Position numbers and translations under genes: made by a program
The notes under the pieces: generated by a model
The model's database searches: none
What the model saw: the letters and a program-made list of their open reading frames with translations, nothing else
What the model was told of the DNA's origin: nothing
In this document: positions 7,654-14,949 of the stretch, one piece after another
Layout of the letters: each line of letters begins with the position of its first letter
How positions within the stretch are numbered: position 1 is the stretch's first letter
From: Burkholderiales bacterium RIFCSPLOWO2_12_FULL_65_40
GTDB taxonomy: Bacteria > Pseudomonadota > Gammaproteobacteria > Burkholderiales > Burkholderiaceae_C
NCBI GenBank assembly: GCA_001770955.1
Contig: MESL01000034.1
Span: forward strand, 1-64,000
Length of the DNA stretch: 64,000 bases
Direction of reading: 5' to 3'

Positions 7654-8946
7654 TTATCGGCCGCGCGCTGGCCCATTGCCGCAAGGGGCGGCTTGCGGGC
7701 GACCCACCTGGTGGCCTGCGGTCTTCTTGTAGGCCTGCACCCATTCGGCCAGCACCGTCGGGTCGGTCACGTCCTCGATGCGTGCAAAGCCTTCGGGTGC
7801 TGCTTCTTCCACCATGTCGAGGATGGCATCCAGCCCCTCGCGGCGGTTCATGGCGACGATGTCGCGCGTCATGGGCAGGCGGGCGGCCTCATAGGCATTC
7901 AGCGCGGCGGTGATGCTGGCATGGCCGTCCAGCGCATCGACCAGCGCGGCTGCGTCCAGAATGGCCTGCGTCGCACCGTTCGAGCCGATGGGGTACATCG
8001 GGTGCGCCGCATCGCCCAGCAGCGTGGTGTGGCCATGGCGCCAGCGCGGCAGAGGGTCGCGGTCCACCATGGGCCATTCGAGGATCTGCTCGGCCGCGCG
8101 GATCAGTCCGGGCACGTCGAGCCAGGCAAAGCGCCAGCTGCCGAAGGTGGGCAGCAGGTCGTCCAGCGAGCCGGGCTTGCTCCAGTCCTCGCGGCTGGGG
8201 GCCGTGAGGCCGCCGCCAAACCCGTCTTCGCGCAGGCGGCGGTCGCAGATCCAGTTGATGCGCTGCAGGCCGTCTGGGCGCACCGGCTCGATCGGGTAGA
8301 CCACGAATTTCGCCCGCCGGTGACCGGCCTGCACCATGGTGCGGCCGTCCAGAAAGGGCCGCGCCAGCGTGGTGCCGCGCCACATCATCATGCCGTTCCA
8401 GCGCGGGGCGCCCTCGTCCGGGTGAAATTGCTGGCGCAGCGCCGAGTGGATGCCGTCGGCCCCCACCAGGATGTCGCAGGCCCGCTCGCTGCGCGTGCCG
8501 TCGGCGTGCAGGATCTCGGCCACTGCGCCGTTGGCTGTTTCGCGCGCAGCCACCACGCGCTCGCCGGTGCGCACCTGGGCCGGGCCCAGGCGCTGCACGG
8601 CCTCGTCCCAGAGCCGCATCTGCAGGTGACCGCGGTGAATGCTGAGCTGCGGATGGCTGCTGCCCGCAGCCAGGCCACGCAGGTCTTCGTAGATGGTTTG
8701 CCCGTGCCGGTTGGCGAACACCAGCGCGCGCGTGGGCACGGCCATGGCTTCCAGCGCGGGCAGCAGACCCAGGCCCGCCAGCACGCGCACCGCATGCGGC
8801 AGCAGGTTGATGCCCACGCCCAGCGGGCGCGGCTGAACGGCGGCTTCGCACACCGTGACGTGGTGGCCGTGCGCGGCCAGGGCCAGGGCCGCCGTCAGGC
8901 CGCCGATGCCGCCGCCGGCCACAACGATGGAGCGGGAGGGGTTCAT
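7654..8946 (-). CDS. FAD-dependent aromatic-type monooxygenase
   Basis: A 430-residue class A flavoprotein monooxygenase. It has the N-terminal dinucleotide motif VVAGGGIGGLTAAL (residues 8-21), the NADPH/FAD 'DG' motif (ILVGADGIHSALR, near 165) and the second FAD motif GDAAHPMYPIGSNGA (near 300). Overall it resembles PhzS/salicylate-hydroxylase-like 'flavin-dependent oxidoreductases'. It is divergent from the MarR gene; the 59-bp gap carries a MarR-type operator, which suggests that the regulator controls it in response to an aromatic ligand. GGAG lies 8 bases upstream of the ATG. The downstream NUDIX gene starts 7 bases after its stop. Confidence 0.85.
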   Translation of the reverse strand: MNPSRSIVVAGGGIGGLTAALALAAHGHHVTVCEAAVQPRPLGVGINLLPHAVRVLAGLGLLPALEAMAVPTRALVFANRHGQTIYEDLRGLAAGSSHPQLSIHRGHLQMRLWDEAVQRLGPAQVRTGERVVAARETANGAVAEILHADGTRSERACDILVGADGIHSALRQQFHPDEGAPRWNGMMMWRGTTLARPFLDGRTMVQAGHRRAKFVVYPIEPVRPDGLQRINWICDRRLREDGFGGGLTAPSREDWSKPGSLDDLLPTFGSWRFAWLDVPGLIRAAEQILEWPMVDRDPLPRWRHGHTTLLGDAAHPMYPIGSNGATQAILDAAALVDALDGHASITAALNAYEAARLPMTRDIVAMNRREGLDAILDMVEEAAPEGFARIEDVTDPTVLAEWVQAYKKTAGHQVGRPQAAPCGNGPARGR

Positions 8947-8995
8947 AGGGTGTCTCCGGGTTTTTGGGGTTGACGCACATCAAATTTTGCCGATA

Positions 8996-9014
8996 TTGTT
9001 GCGCTATGCAACAA
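8996..9014. promoter_or_regulatory. Probable MarR operator over the marR start
   Basis: A perfect inverted repeat TTGTTGC-5-GCAACAA spans the ATG of the MarR gene. A -35-like TTGACG (8970-8975) and a -10-like GATATT (8992-8997, 16-base spacer) lie just upstream, so the operator overlaps the -10 to +1 region. This would give autorepression and, across the 59-bp divergent gap, control of the monooxygenase operon. Confidence 0.6.
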
Positions 9015-9593
9015 AAAAATGCAAGCCGTCGCAAACCCCAGTCCAGTGCGCCTGCGGGCCGCTTCGCTGCCGCCAGGCCCGCGCGCAGCGCCCCGCCAGC
9101 CGACTGGGCCCAGGCCGAACTGCGGCCGTTGCCCGGCCTGGCTTATGGCGTGCTCGACGAGTTGCTGGGCTACGCGCTGCGCCGGGCGCAGAACGCCCTG
9201 TACCTGCACTTTCAACGCAGCGTGGACCGTGCGGATGTGAGCCCGCAGCGCTTTGCGGCGCTGGTGCTGGTGGCGCAGAACCCGGGCCTGCGCCAGGGCC
9301 TGCTGGCCGACGCCATGGGCCTGCACCGCAGCGGCGGCATGCGTCTGACCGACTGGCTCTGCGAGCAAGGCTGGGTGCAGCGTGCCGACGACCCTCTGGA
9401 CCGCCGCTCCTGGACTGTTCACCCCACCCCGGCCGGCCTGGCGCTGCTGGAGAGCGTGACCGCCCAGGTGCGGACCCACGACGAGGCGCTGCTGGCCGCG
9501 CTGGGCGACGAGGGGCCGCAGTTGCGCCGCCTGCTCGACCGGCTGGCTGCCGCCGCCAACGCACTCGCCACCCCCATGCCACCGTCCGGGTGA
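9006..9593 (+). CDS. MarR-family transcriptional regulator
   Basis: A 195-residue winged-helix regulator. The N-terminal 40 residues are basic and Ala/Pro/Arg-rich; the wHTH follows, with LLADAMGLHRSGGMRLTDWL as the recognition region and DDPLDRRSWTVHPTPAG as the wing (the D-x-R-D-x-R-like signature). The start at 9006 is chosen because the upstream extension to 8964 overlaps the promoter. The ATG is inside its own putative operator and 8 bases from the -10, so the mRNA may be leaderless. The likely target is the adjacent divergent monooxygenase operon. Confidence 0.85.
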   Translation: MQQKNASRRKPQSSAPAGRFAAARPARSAPPADWAQAELRPLPGLAYGVLDELLGYALRRAQNALYLHFQRSVDRADVSPQRFAALVLVAQNPGLRQGLLADAMGLHRSGGMRLTDWLCEQGWVQRADDPLDRRSWTVHPTPAGLALLESVTAQVRTHDEALLAALGDEGPQLRRLLDRLAAAANALATPMPPSG

Positions 9594-9659
9594 GCAACGG
9601 CGTTCGCCCCTCTTGGTTTGTTACCCCCCCCCTGAAAACCACCTCAAGGAGACCCCTGC

Positions 9660-10652
9660 ATGCATCCGATCAACCGCCGCCAGCTTGGCTGGCACCTGGG
9701 CCGCGCATTGGGCGCGGCCGCTCTTGCCTCCGCCGGGCTCGGCGCCCGTGCCCAGACGGGCACGCCCCGCATCCTGGTCGGTTTTCCGGCTGGTGGCTCG
9801 GTGGACGCCACGGCGCGCCGCCTGGCGGAAACCTGGCGCCCACGGCTGGGCACCGTGGTGGTGGAGCAGAAGGTGGGCGCGGGCGGCCGCATCGCCGTGA
9901 CCACGCTCAAGGATGCAGCGCCCGACGGGCTGACCATGCTGCTCAGCCCCTCGTCGATGTTCACCATCTACCCGCATGTGTTCAAGCGCTTGCAGTACCA
10001 GCCGGCCACGGATGCGATCGCCGTCTCGCCCGTGGCGCTGTCCACCTGCGGCTTCATGGTCGGGCCCAAAGTGCCCGAATCGGTGCGCACGCTGCGCCAG
10101 TTTGCCGACTGGGCCAAGGCCCAGCCCGAGCCGCAGGGCTATGCGTCGCCAGCCGCCGGGGCCATGCCGCACTTCCTGGGCAACCAGTTTGCGCGGGCAG
10201 CGGGCGTTGCGCTCACGCACCTGCCCTACCGCGGCGCAGCCCCGGGCCTGCAGGACCTGATGGGTGGGCAGGTGGCCTCGGGGTGCTTCAGTGTGGGCGA
10301 CTGCCTGCCGCATTTGCCCTCTGGCCGGGTGCGGGTGCTGGGCGTGACAGATGCGCGCCGCTCGCGTTTTTTGCCCGAGGTTCCCACGTTCGAGGAGCAG
10401 GGCTTTGCGGGTATCCAGGGCGTGGAGAGCTACGGCCTGTTCCTGCCTGCGCGTACGCCGGCCGCGCTGGTCGAACGGCTGGCCGAGCAGGTCCGTGCAG
10501 CCGTGAAAGACCCGGCGGTGATCGAGACCCTGGCGAAGCTGGGCTTCGAGCCCGTCGCCTCGGGCCCGGACGAATACGCGCGCCAGCTCGCGCAGGAGCG
10601 CGACCGCTGGGCGCCGGTGGTGACCGCGTCCGGTTTTTCGTCGGACGACTGA
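9660..10652 (+). CDS. Bug-family tripartite tricarboxylate transporter substrate-binding protein
   Basis: A 330-residue periplasmic binding protein. The signal peptide (residues 1-31, cleaved after ARAQ) has a twin Arg followed by QLGW, so export by Tat or Sec is possible. The TctC/Bug signature is clear: ILVGFPAGGSVDATAR, then YASPAAGAMPHFLG, HLPYRGAAPGLQDLMGGQV and RFLPEVPTFEEQGF. Ligands of this family include carboxylates and aromatic acids; the one here is unknown. No membrane components (TctA/TctB) are nearby, which is usual for 'orphan' Bug proteins. AAGGAGACC lies just upstream of the ATG. A MITE-like element abuts its TGA stop. Confidence 0.9.
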   Translation: MHPINRRQLGWHLGRALGAAALASAGLGARAQTGTPRILVGFPAGGSVDATARRLAETWRPRLGTVVVEQKVGAGGRIAVTTLKDAAPDGLTMLLSPSSMFTIYPHVFKRLQYQPATDAIAVSPVALSTCGFMVGPKVPESVRTLRQFADWAKAQPEPQGYASPAAGAMPHFLGNQFARAAGVALTHLPYRGAAPGLQDLMGGQVASGCFSVGDCLPHLPSGRVRVLGVTDARRSRFLPEVPTFEEQGFAGIQGVESYGLFLPARTPAALVERLAEQVRAAVKDPAVIETLAKLGFEPVASGPDEYARQLAQERDRWAPVVTASGFSSDD

Positions 10653-10885
10653 GCCTAGAAACGGCAGTTGGATGCGCCCGGCGGTGCCGTGATCGGGGCG
10701 TCAGGCAAGGCGCGACGACGCCGCGGGCTCCTGCCCGCAAGGAGGCGCAACGCCGCATGGCGCCCCTAGCGCGGTGCTGGCGGGTGCATAGCGTTCACCC
10801 ATCAGGTGAACACCATCGAAGCCTTGAAACGTTGATTTCATGCGGTCTGGCAAGGGAAACAAAGCGGTCAACTGCGGTTTCTAGG
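10653..10885. mobile_element. MITE-like element, 233 bp, 18-bp terminal inverted repeats
   Basis: Ends GCCTAGAAAC-G-GCAGTTG and CAACTGC-G-GTTTCTAGGC are inverted repeats with 17 of 18 positions matching. They are flanked by TGA on both sides (10650-10652, which is also the stop of the Bug gene, and 10886-10888), consistent with a 3-bp target duplication. Inside are further palindromes (GTTCACC-5-GGTGAAC near 10794; GGGGCG with CGCCCC further in) and no plausible gene. It fills the gap between two convergent genes. Confidence 0.6.
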
Positions 10886-10913
10886 CTGAACCTTGCCGGG
10901 CGGCCTGCGCCGC

Positions 10914-11618
10914 TCAGCGCTGGCTGGGCACGGCCAGGCCGCGCTGCACGGCAGGCCGCTCCACAAAGGCCGCCAGCACGCGCTGCACCTGCGGGAAGCG
11001 GTCGAACTCGACCAGCTCGCCCGCGCCATAGAAACCCACGAGGTTGCGCACCCACGGAAAGATGGCGATGTCGGCGATGGTGTAGTCCTCGCCCATCACC
11101 CAGCGGCGGCCTGCCAGGCGCTGCTCCAGCACGCCGAGCAGGCGCTTGGATTCCGCCACGTAGCGGTCGCGTGGGCGCTTGTCCTCGTAGTCTTTGCCCG
11201 CAAACTTGTGGAAGAAGCCGAGCTGGCCGAACATCGGCCCCACGCCGCCCATCTGCCACATCAGCCATTGCAGCGTTTCGTAGCGCGCGGCAGCGCCGGG
11301 AGGCAGGAAGCGACCGGTCTTTTCGGCCAGGTACACCAGGATGGCGCCCGACTCGAACAGCGCCAGCGGCTGGCCGTCCGGCCCGTCGGGGTCGATGATG
11401 GCGGGGATCTTGTTGTTCGGGTTGAGCGAGAGGAACTCGGGCGTGAGCTGGTCGTTCGTTTCGAAGCTCACCAGGTGCGGTTCGTAGGGCAGGCCGGTTT
11501 CCTCCAGCATGATCGAGGCCTTCACGCCATTGGGTGTGGGCAGCGAGTAAAGCTGCAGGCGATCCGGGTGCCGGGCGGGCCACTTGCGGGTGATGGGAAA
11601 CAGGCTCAGGTCGTGCAT
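10914..11618 (-). CDS. Glutathione S-transferase, YfcG/YghU-like
   Basis: A 234-residue cytoplasmic GST. The N-terminal thioredoxin-like domain carries the [13 protein letters not shown] signature of the nu-class (YfcG/YghU) disulfide-bond reductases, followed by [12 protein letters not shown] (cis-Pro) and [14 protein letters not shown] (the glutathione-gamma-Glu-binding ES). The all-helical C-terminal domain includes [15 protein letters not shown], the N-capping box motif. By family it reduces or conjugates via glutathione; the substrate is unknown. It is convergent with the Bug gene across the MITE-like element. Its start lies 93 bases from the divergent dapF. Confidence 0.88.
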   Translation of the reverse strand: MHDLSLFPITRKWPARHPDRLQLYSLPTPNGVKASIMLEETGLPYEPHLVSFETNDQLTPEFLSLNPNNKIPAIIDPDGPDGQPLALFESGAILVYLAEKTGRFLPPGAAARYETLQWLMWQMGGVGPMFGQLGFFHKFAGKDYEDKRPRDRYVAESKRLLGVLEQRLAGRRWVMGEDYTIADIAIFPWVRNLVGFYGAGELVEFDRFPQVQRVLAAFVERPAVQRGLAVPSQR

Positions 11619-11698
11619 GGCGGTTCCTTAGAACGTGTTTGCGATCTCAGTATGGTGGGGGCCGGAAAAATGCCCGGCCACGGGTGCGATCCAGCTAC

Positions 11699-11704
11699 GA
11701 TAAT
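11699..11704 (+). promoter_or_regulatory. dapF -10 element, leaderless arrangement
   Basis: GATAAT ends 7 bases before the dapF ATG, and no Shine-Dalgarno is present. Transcription would begin at or next to the A of the start codon. Confidence 0.5.
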
Positions 11705-11711
11705 CGATAGC

Positions 11712-12590
11712 ATGCAGATCCGCTTCACCAAGATGCAGGGCGCGGGCAACGACTTTGTCGTGCTCGACGAAACCACCGGGCCCCTGGGACTCTCGGCCGC
11801 CCAGTACCGCTTCCTGGCCGACCGCCACTTCGGCGTGGGGGCCGACCAGATTCTGACCGTGCGCCCCGCGCCCGCGCCGGGTCTGGACTTTGAATACGTC
11901 ATCCACAACGCCGACGGCGGCGAGGTGGAGCAGTGCGGCAACGGCGCGCGCTGCTTCGCGCGCTATGTGCGCGACAAGGGCCTCACGCAGAAGGACACCA
12001 TCCGCGTGCAGACGCTCGCGGGCGTGATCGCGCCCCGGCTCACGCCCGATGGCCGCGTCACCGTGGACATGGGCTGCCCGCAGTTTGACCCGACGCGCGT
12101 GCCTTTCGACGCTGCGGGCCTGGTGCCCGTGTCCCAGGGTTCGGGGCAAAAATGGCCTCTGGAGCTTGCGGGTCAAGCGCCGGAAGCTTCTGTTTTGATA
12201 GCGGTAGTATCCATGGGCAACCCGCATGCCGTGCAACTGGTGGACAACGTGGACACCGCCCCCGTGCTGCAGACCGGCCCGCTGATCGAGCGCCACACAC
12301 GCTTCCCGCAGCGCGTGAATGCGGGCTTCATGCAGATCGTGGACCGCAGCCACGTGCGCCTGCGCGTGTACGAGCGCGGCGCGGGCGAAACCCTGGCCTG
12401 CGGTACGGGCGCCTGTGCGGCCGTGGCGGCGGGCATCCGCCTCGGGCTGCTCGACACGTGCGTGGATGTGCAGACGCGCGGCGGTCTGCTCACCATCGCC
12501 TGGAGCGGCCAGGAGGCCGACTCCGTTTTCATGACCGGCCCGGCCACCACCGTGTTCGAAGGCCAGATCGACATTCCTGACGCACCATGA
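11712..12590 (+). CDS. dapF: Diaminopimelate epimerase
   Basis: Converts LL- to meso-diaminopimelate for lysine and peptidoglycan synthesis. 292 residues starting [17 protein letters not shown]. Both catalytic cysteines are seen: [16 protein letters not shown] (first half) and [11 protein letters not shown] (second half). The start at 11712 is the only one compatible with the family N-terminus. Residues about 145-166 ([20 protein letters not shown]) are encoded by a copy of the dispersed palindromic repeat and make the loop before VSMGNPH about nine residues longer than in E. coli. It is the first gene of a dapF-DUF484-xerC operon, the conserved proteobacterial order. Its stop overlaps the next ATG. 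Confidence 0.95.
   Translation: MQIRFTKMQGAGNDFVVLDETTGPLGLSAAQYRFLADRHFGVGADQILTVRPAPAPGLDFEYVIHNADGGEVEQCGNGARCFARYVRDKGLTQKDTIRVQTLAGVIAPRLTPDGRVTVDMGCPQFDPTRVPFDAAGLVPVSQGSGQKWPLELAGQAPEASVLIAVVSMGNPHAVQLVDNVDTAPVLQTGPLIERHTRFPQRVNAGFMQIVDRSHVRLRVYERGAGETLACGTGACAAVAAGIRLGLLDTCVDVQTRGGLLTIAWSGQEADSVFMTGPATTVFEGQIDIPDAP
12144..12205 (-). repeat. Dispersed palindromic repeat, copy 4, inside dapF
   Basis: A near full-length minus-orientation copy: CAAAAATGGCCTCTGGAGC, a short loop with TCAAGCGCCGGAAGC, then TTCTGTTTTGATAGC. It is translated in frame within dapF. Confidence 0.8.
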
Positions 12591-13276
12591 CCTCCCACAT
12601 TCCTCCCATCACCGAAGACGACATCGCCGAATTCCTGCTGCGCACCCCCGGCTTTTTCGAGCGCCATGCCGAGGTTCTGGCCGGTGTGCAGCTCACCAGC
12701 CCGCACGGCCAGCGTGCCGTGAGCCTGCACGAGCGCCAGGCCGAGATGCTGCGCGAGAAGATCAAGGGGCTGGAGCAGCGCGTGATGGAGATGGTGCGCA
12801 ACAGCCACGAAAACGAGGGCATCGCCCAGAAGGTGCACCACTGGACCGGCTCGCTGCTGCAGGTGCGCGACCCCATCGACCTGCCGCTGGCGGTGGCCGA
12901 GGGCGTGCGTGCGCTGTTCGATGTGCCGCAGGCTGCCGTGCGCGTGTGGGGCGTTTCGGGCGCCTACATCGACTGCGACTTCGCCCTGGGCGCCAGCGAC
13001 GATGCCCAGGCATTCGCCAGTTCGCTCACGATGCCGTTCTGCGGCCCCAACCTGGGGTTCGAACCGGCCGGCTGGCTGGTCTCGGGCGACGGTGCACCCG
13101 CCCAGTCCATCGCCTTGCTGCCACTGCGCGTGGGCGCCATCGACAGCGCCACACCGGCTTTCGGCCTGCTGGTGCTGGGCTCGCCCGACCCGCAGCGCTT
13201 CGACGCCACCATGGGCACGGACTTTCTCGCGCGCATGGCGGAACTCGCCAGCGCTGCGCTGATGCGTTTACGCTAA
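12587..13276 (+). CDS. DUF484-family GAF-like protein
   Basis: A 229-residue protein of the DUF484 family, which sits between dapF and xerC in many proteobacteria (E. coli yigA). The N-terminus [20 protein letters not shown] is the family signature; a coiled-coil segment follows ([19 protein letters not shown]), then a GAF-like domain ending in [21 protein letters not shown]. No enzymatic residues are recognisable and the role is unknown. Its ATG overlaps the dapF stop (ATGA). Confidence 0.88.
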   Translation: MTSHIPPITEDDIAEFLLRTPGFFERHAEVLAGVQLTSPHGQRAVSLHERQAEMLREKIKGLEQRVMEMVRNSHENEGIAQKVHHWTGSLLQVRDPIDLPLAVAEGVRALFDVPQAAVRVWGVSGAYIDCDFALGASDDAQAFASSLTMPFCGPNLGFEPAGWLVSGDGAPAQSIALLPLRVGAIDSATPAFGLLVLGSPDPQRFDATMGTDFLARMAELASAALMRLR

Positions 13277-13374
13277 AACCATAGCTGCCAGCGCCTGACA
13301 AATAAGGGTTTTCAATGGATTTTGCTTTGAAACCATTGATGAAAAAGCGCTGCCAGCTCCTGTTTTGGTAGCGT
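13277..13374. repeat. Dispersed palindromic repeat, copy 5 (head-to-head pair)
   Basis: The DUF484-xerC gap is filled by two facing half-copies: ATAGCTGCCAGCGC near 13291 and AGCGCTGCCAGC near 13346. An inner inverted repeat, TTTTCAATGG and CCATTGATGAAAA, lies between them. The pair could fold into one long hairpin between the two genes. Confidence 0.7.
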
Positions 13375-14328
13375 ATGACCCACTCCCTCGCGCTCCTGCC
13401 GCCCGAAGCCTTGCGCTATCTGGAGCATGTGCGTGTGGAAAAGCGCCTGGCCGCGCGCACCGTCACGCTCTACACGCTCGACCTGGAGAAGCTCGCGCGC
13501 TTCGCCGCGCAGGTGGATGTGCCATTGCTGCGCCTGCAAACGGCGCATATCCGCCGCTTCGTGGCCCTCATGCACGGCGGTGGGCGCGGCGGGCGCGGCA
13601 TTGCGCTCATTCTGTCGGGCTGGCGTGGCTTTTTCGGCTGGGCGGCGGCCCAGGGCCTGGTGCCGAGCAACCCGGTGCAGGGCGTGCGCGCGCCGCGCGC
13701 GCCCAAGCCCCTGCCCAAGGCACTGGGCGTGGACGACGCGGTGCGCCTGGCCGAATTCAGTCACGATGGTGCCGACCCCTGGCTGGAGGCGCGCGACGCC
13801 GCCATGGTCGAGCTGCTGTATGGCTGCGGCCTGCGTGTGGGCGAGCTGGTGGGCCTGGACGCAGCGCCCGGCCCCGACACCGAGCGCCTGGGCCGGGGCT
13901 GGATCGACCTGCAGGCCGCCGAGGCCCATGTGCTGGGCAAGGGCAGCAAGCGCCGCAGCCTGCCCGTGGGCGCGGCCGCGCTGCAGGCGCTGCAGGCCTG
14001 GCTGCAGCAGCGCGCCACCCCCTTCGCGCCCGGCAAGCTGGATACCGCGCTGTTCGTGGGCCAGCGCGGCGCGCGCCTGACGGCGCAGTCGGTCTGGCTG
14101 CGCCTGCGCCAGCGCAGCGGTCAGGCGGGGTTGACCACGCCGGTGCACCCGCACATGCTGCGCCATTCGTTTGCCAGCCACCTGCTGCAGTCCAGCGGTG
14201 ACCTGCGCGCCGTGCAGGAGCTGCTGGGCCACGCCAACATCACCACCACGCAGGTGTACACCCGGCTCGATTACCAGCACCTGGCGAAGGTGTACGACCA
14301 GGCCCACCCGCGCGCCCGGCGCAAGTAG
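13375..14328 (+). CDS. xerC: Tyrosine recombinase XerC
   Basis: Acts with XerD to resolve chromosome dimers at dif. 317 residues: an N-terminal SAM-like core-binding domain (about 10-100) and a catalytic domain. The catalytic set is complete: R154 (CGLRVGEL), K189 (LGKGSK), H260 and R263 (HPHMLRHSFASH), H286 (LLGHANI) and nucleophile Y295 (QVYTRLD). The dapF-DUF484-xerC context supports XerC over XerD or an integrase; there is no attachment site or phage gene nearby. The gap from the DUF484 gene is 98 bases and holds repeats, so xerC may be partly uncoupled from the upstream genes. Confidence 0.93.
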   Translation: MTHSLALLPPEALRYLEHVRVEKRLAARTVTLYTLDLEKLARFAAQVDVPLLRLQTAHIRRFVALMHGGGRGGRGIALILSGWRGFFGWAAAQGLVPSNPVQGVRAPRAPKPLPKALGVDDAVRLAEFSHDGADPWLEARDAAMVELLYGCGLRVGELVGLDAAPGPDTERLGRGWIDLQAAEAHVLGKGSKRRSLPVGAAALQALQAWLQQRATPFAPGKLDTALFVGQRGARLTAQSVWLRLRQRSGQAGLTTPVHPHMLRHSFASHLLQSSGDLRAVQELLGHANITTTQVYTRLDYQHLAKVYDQAHPRARRK

Positions 14329-14382
14329 CGGCCTTTGCGCTGGCGCAAAGGCCGGCGCAAAGCGGTTGGCTACACTGCCGCG

Positions 14383-14769
14383 ATGTTCGCCTCCCAGCTC
14401 CGCCGCCGCTGCATTGCCTTCCTGGCCATGCTGGCTGTGGCCTTTGGTGCGCTGGCGCCCACCTTGGCGCAGGCTGTGGTGGCGGGCAGCAACCATGATT
14501 TCGCCATGGAGGTGTGCACCAGCACAGGCATGCTGCTGGTGCAGGGTGGTGGTGGCTTCCAGCCCTCCGAGGGCGACGACACCCTGGCCGACATGCAGAA
14601 GCAATGCAGCCTGTGCAGCATGCAGGGCTCGGTGGCCCCGCCGTCGGCTTTGCCGCAGATGCCCCTGCTGCACGGTGTGCAGGACATGCCCATCGCGTTC
14701 TACCGCGACGGACCCCGGCCCGCCATCTGGCTGGGCGCCCACACGCGCGCTCCCCCGCCGCGCGGCTGA
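14383..14769 (+). CDS. DUF2946-family exported protein
   Basis: A 128-residue protein with an N-terminal signal or anchor (RRRCIAFLAMLAVAFGALAPTLAQA), then the DUF2946 cysteine pattern: VCTSTG and, about 40 residues on, CSLC. The paired cysteines suggest metal or haem contact or a disulfide, but the family has no proven role. It precedes a TonB-dependent receptor by 180 bases, a recurrent association in this family. The start at 14383 is chosen because TACACT ends exactly 6 bases upstream (a leaderless arrangement) and it gives a proper signal peptide; the frame is open to 14335. Confidence 0.72.
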   Translation: MFASQLRRRCIAFLAMLAVAFGALAPTLAQAVVAGSNHDFAMEVCTSTGMLLVQGGGGFQPSEGDDTLADMQKQCSLCSMQGSVAPPSALPQMPLLHGVQDMPIAFYRDGPRPAIWLGAHTRAPPPRG

Positions 14770-14949
14770 TCGAAGTACTCCCCGCACCTGAAGGTTCAGG
14801 GCTGCGGGCGCGGTGTTTCGCCCTTCTCTTTCGCCTTCTGACCCCACTGCGGCGCTCCTGAGCGTCCGCCGGTTCGTTCGCGCTGCTCCCGGCCCGCCCG
14901 TGGGCCGTGTGCACCCGTTTCGACCCACCCATTTACGAGGAATAGCACG

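Noticed and set aside
13375-14328. Phage or integron integrase
   Set aside because: The dapF-DUF484-xerC order and length identify the housekeeping XerC; no att site or cargo was seen.
14770-14949. Cobalamin riboswitch before the TonB receptor
   Set aside because: Only a weak CCCACTG-like match is present; the other B12-box elements are missing.
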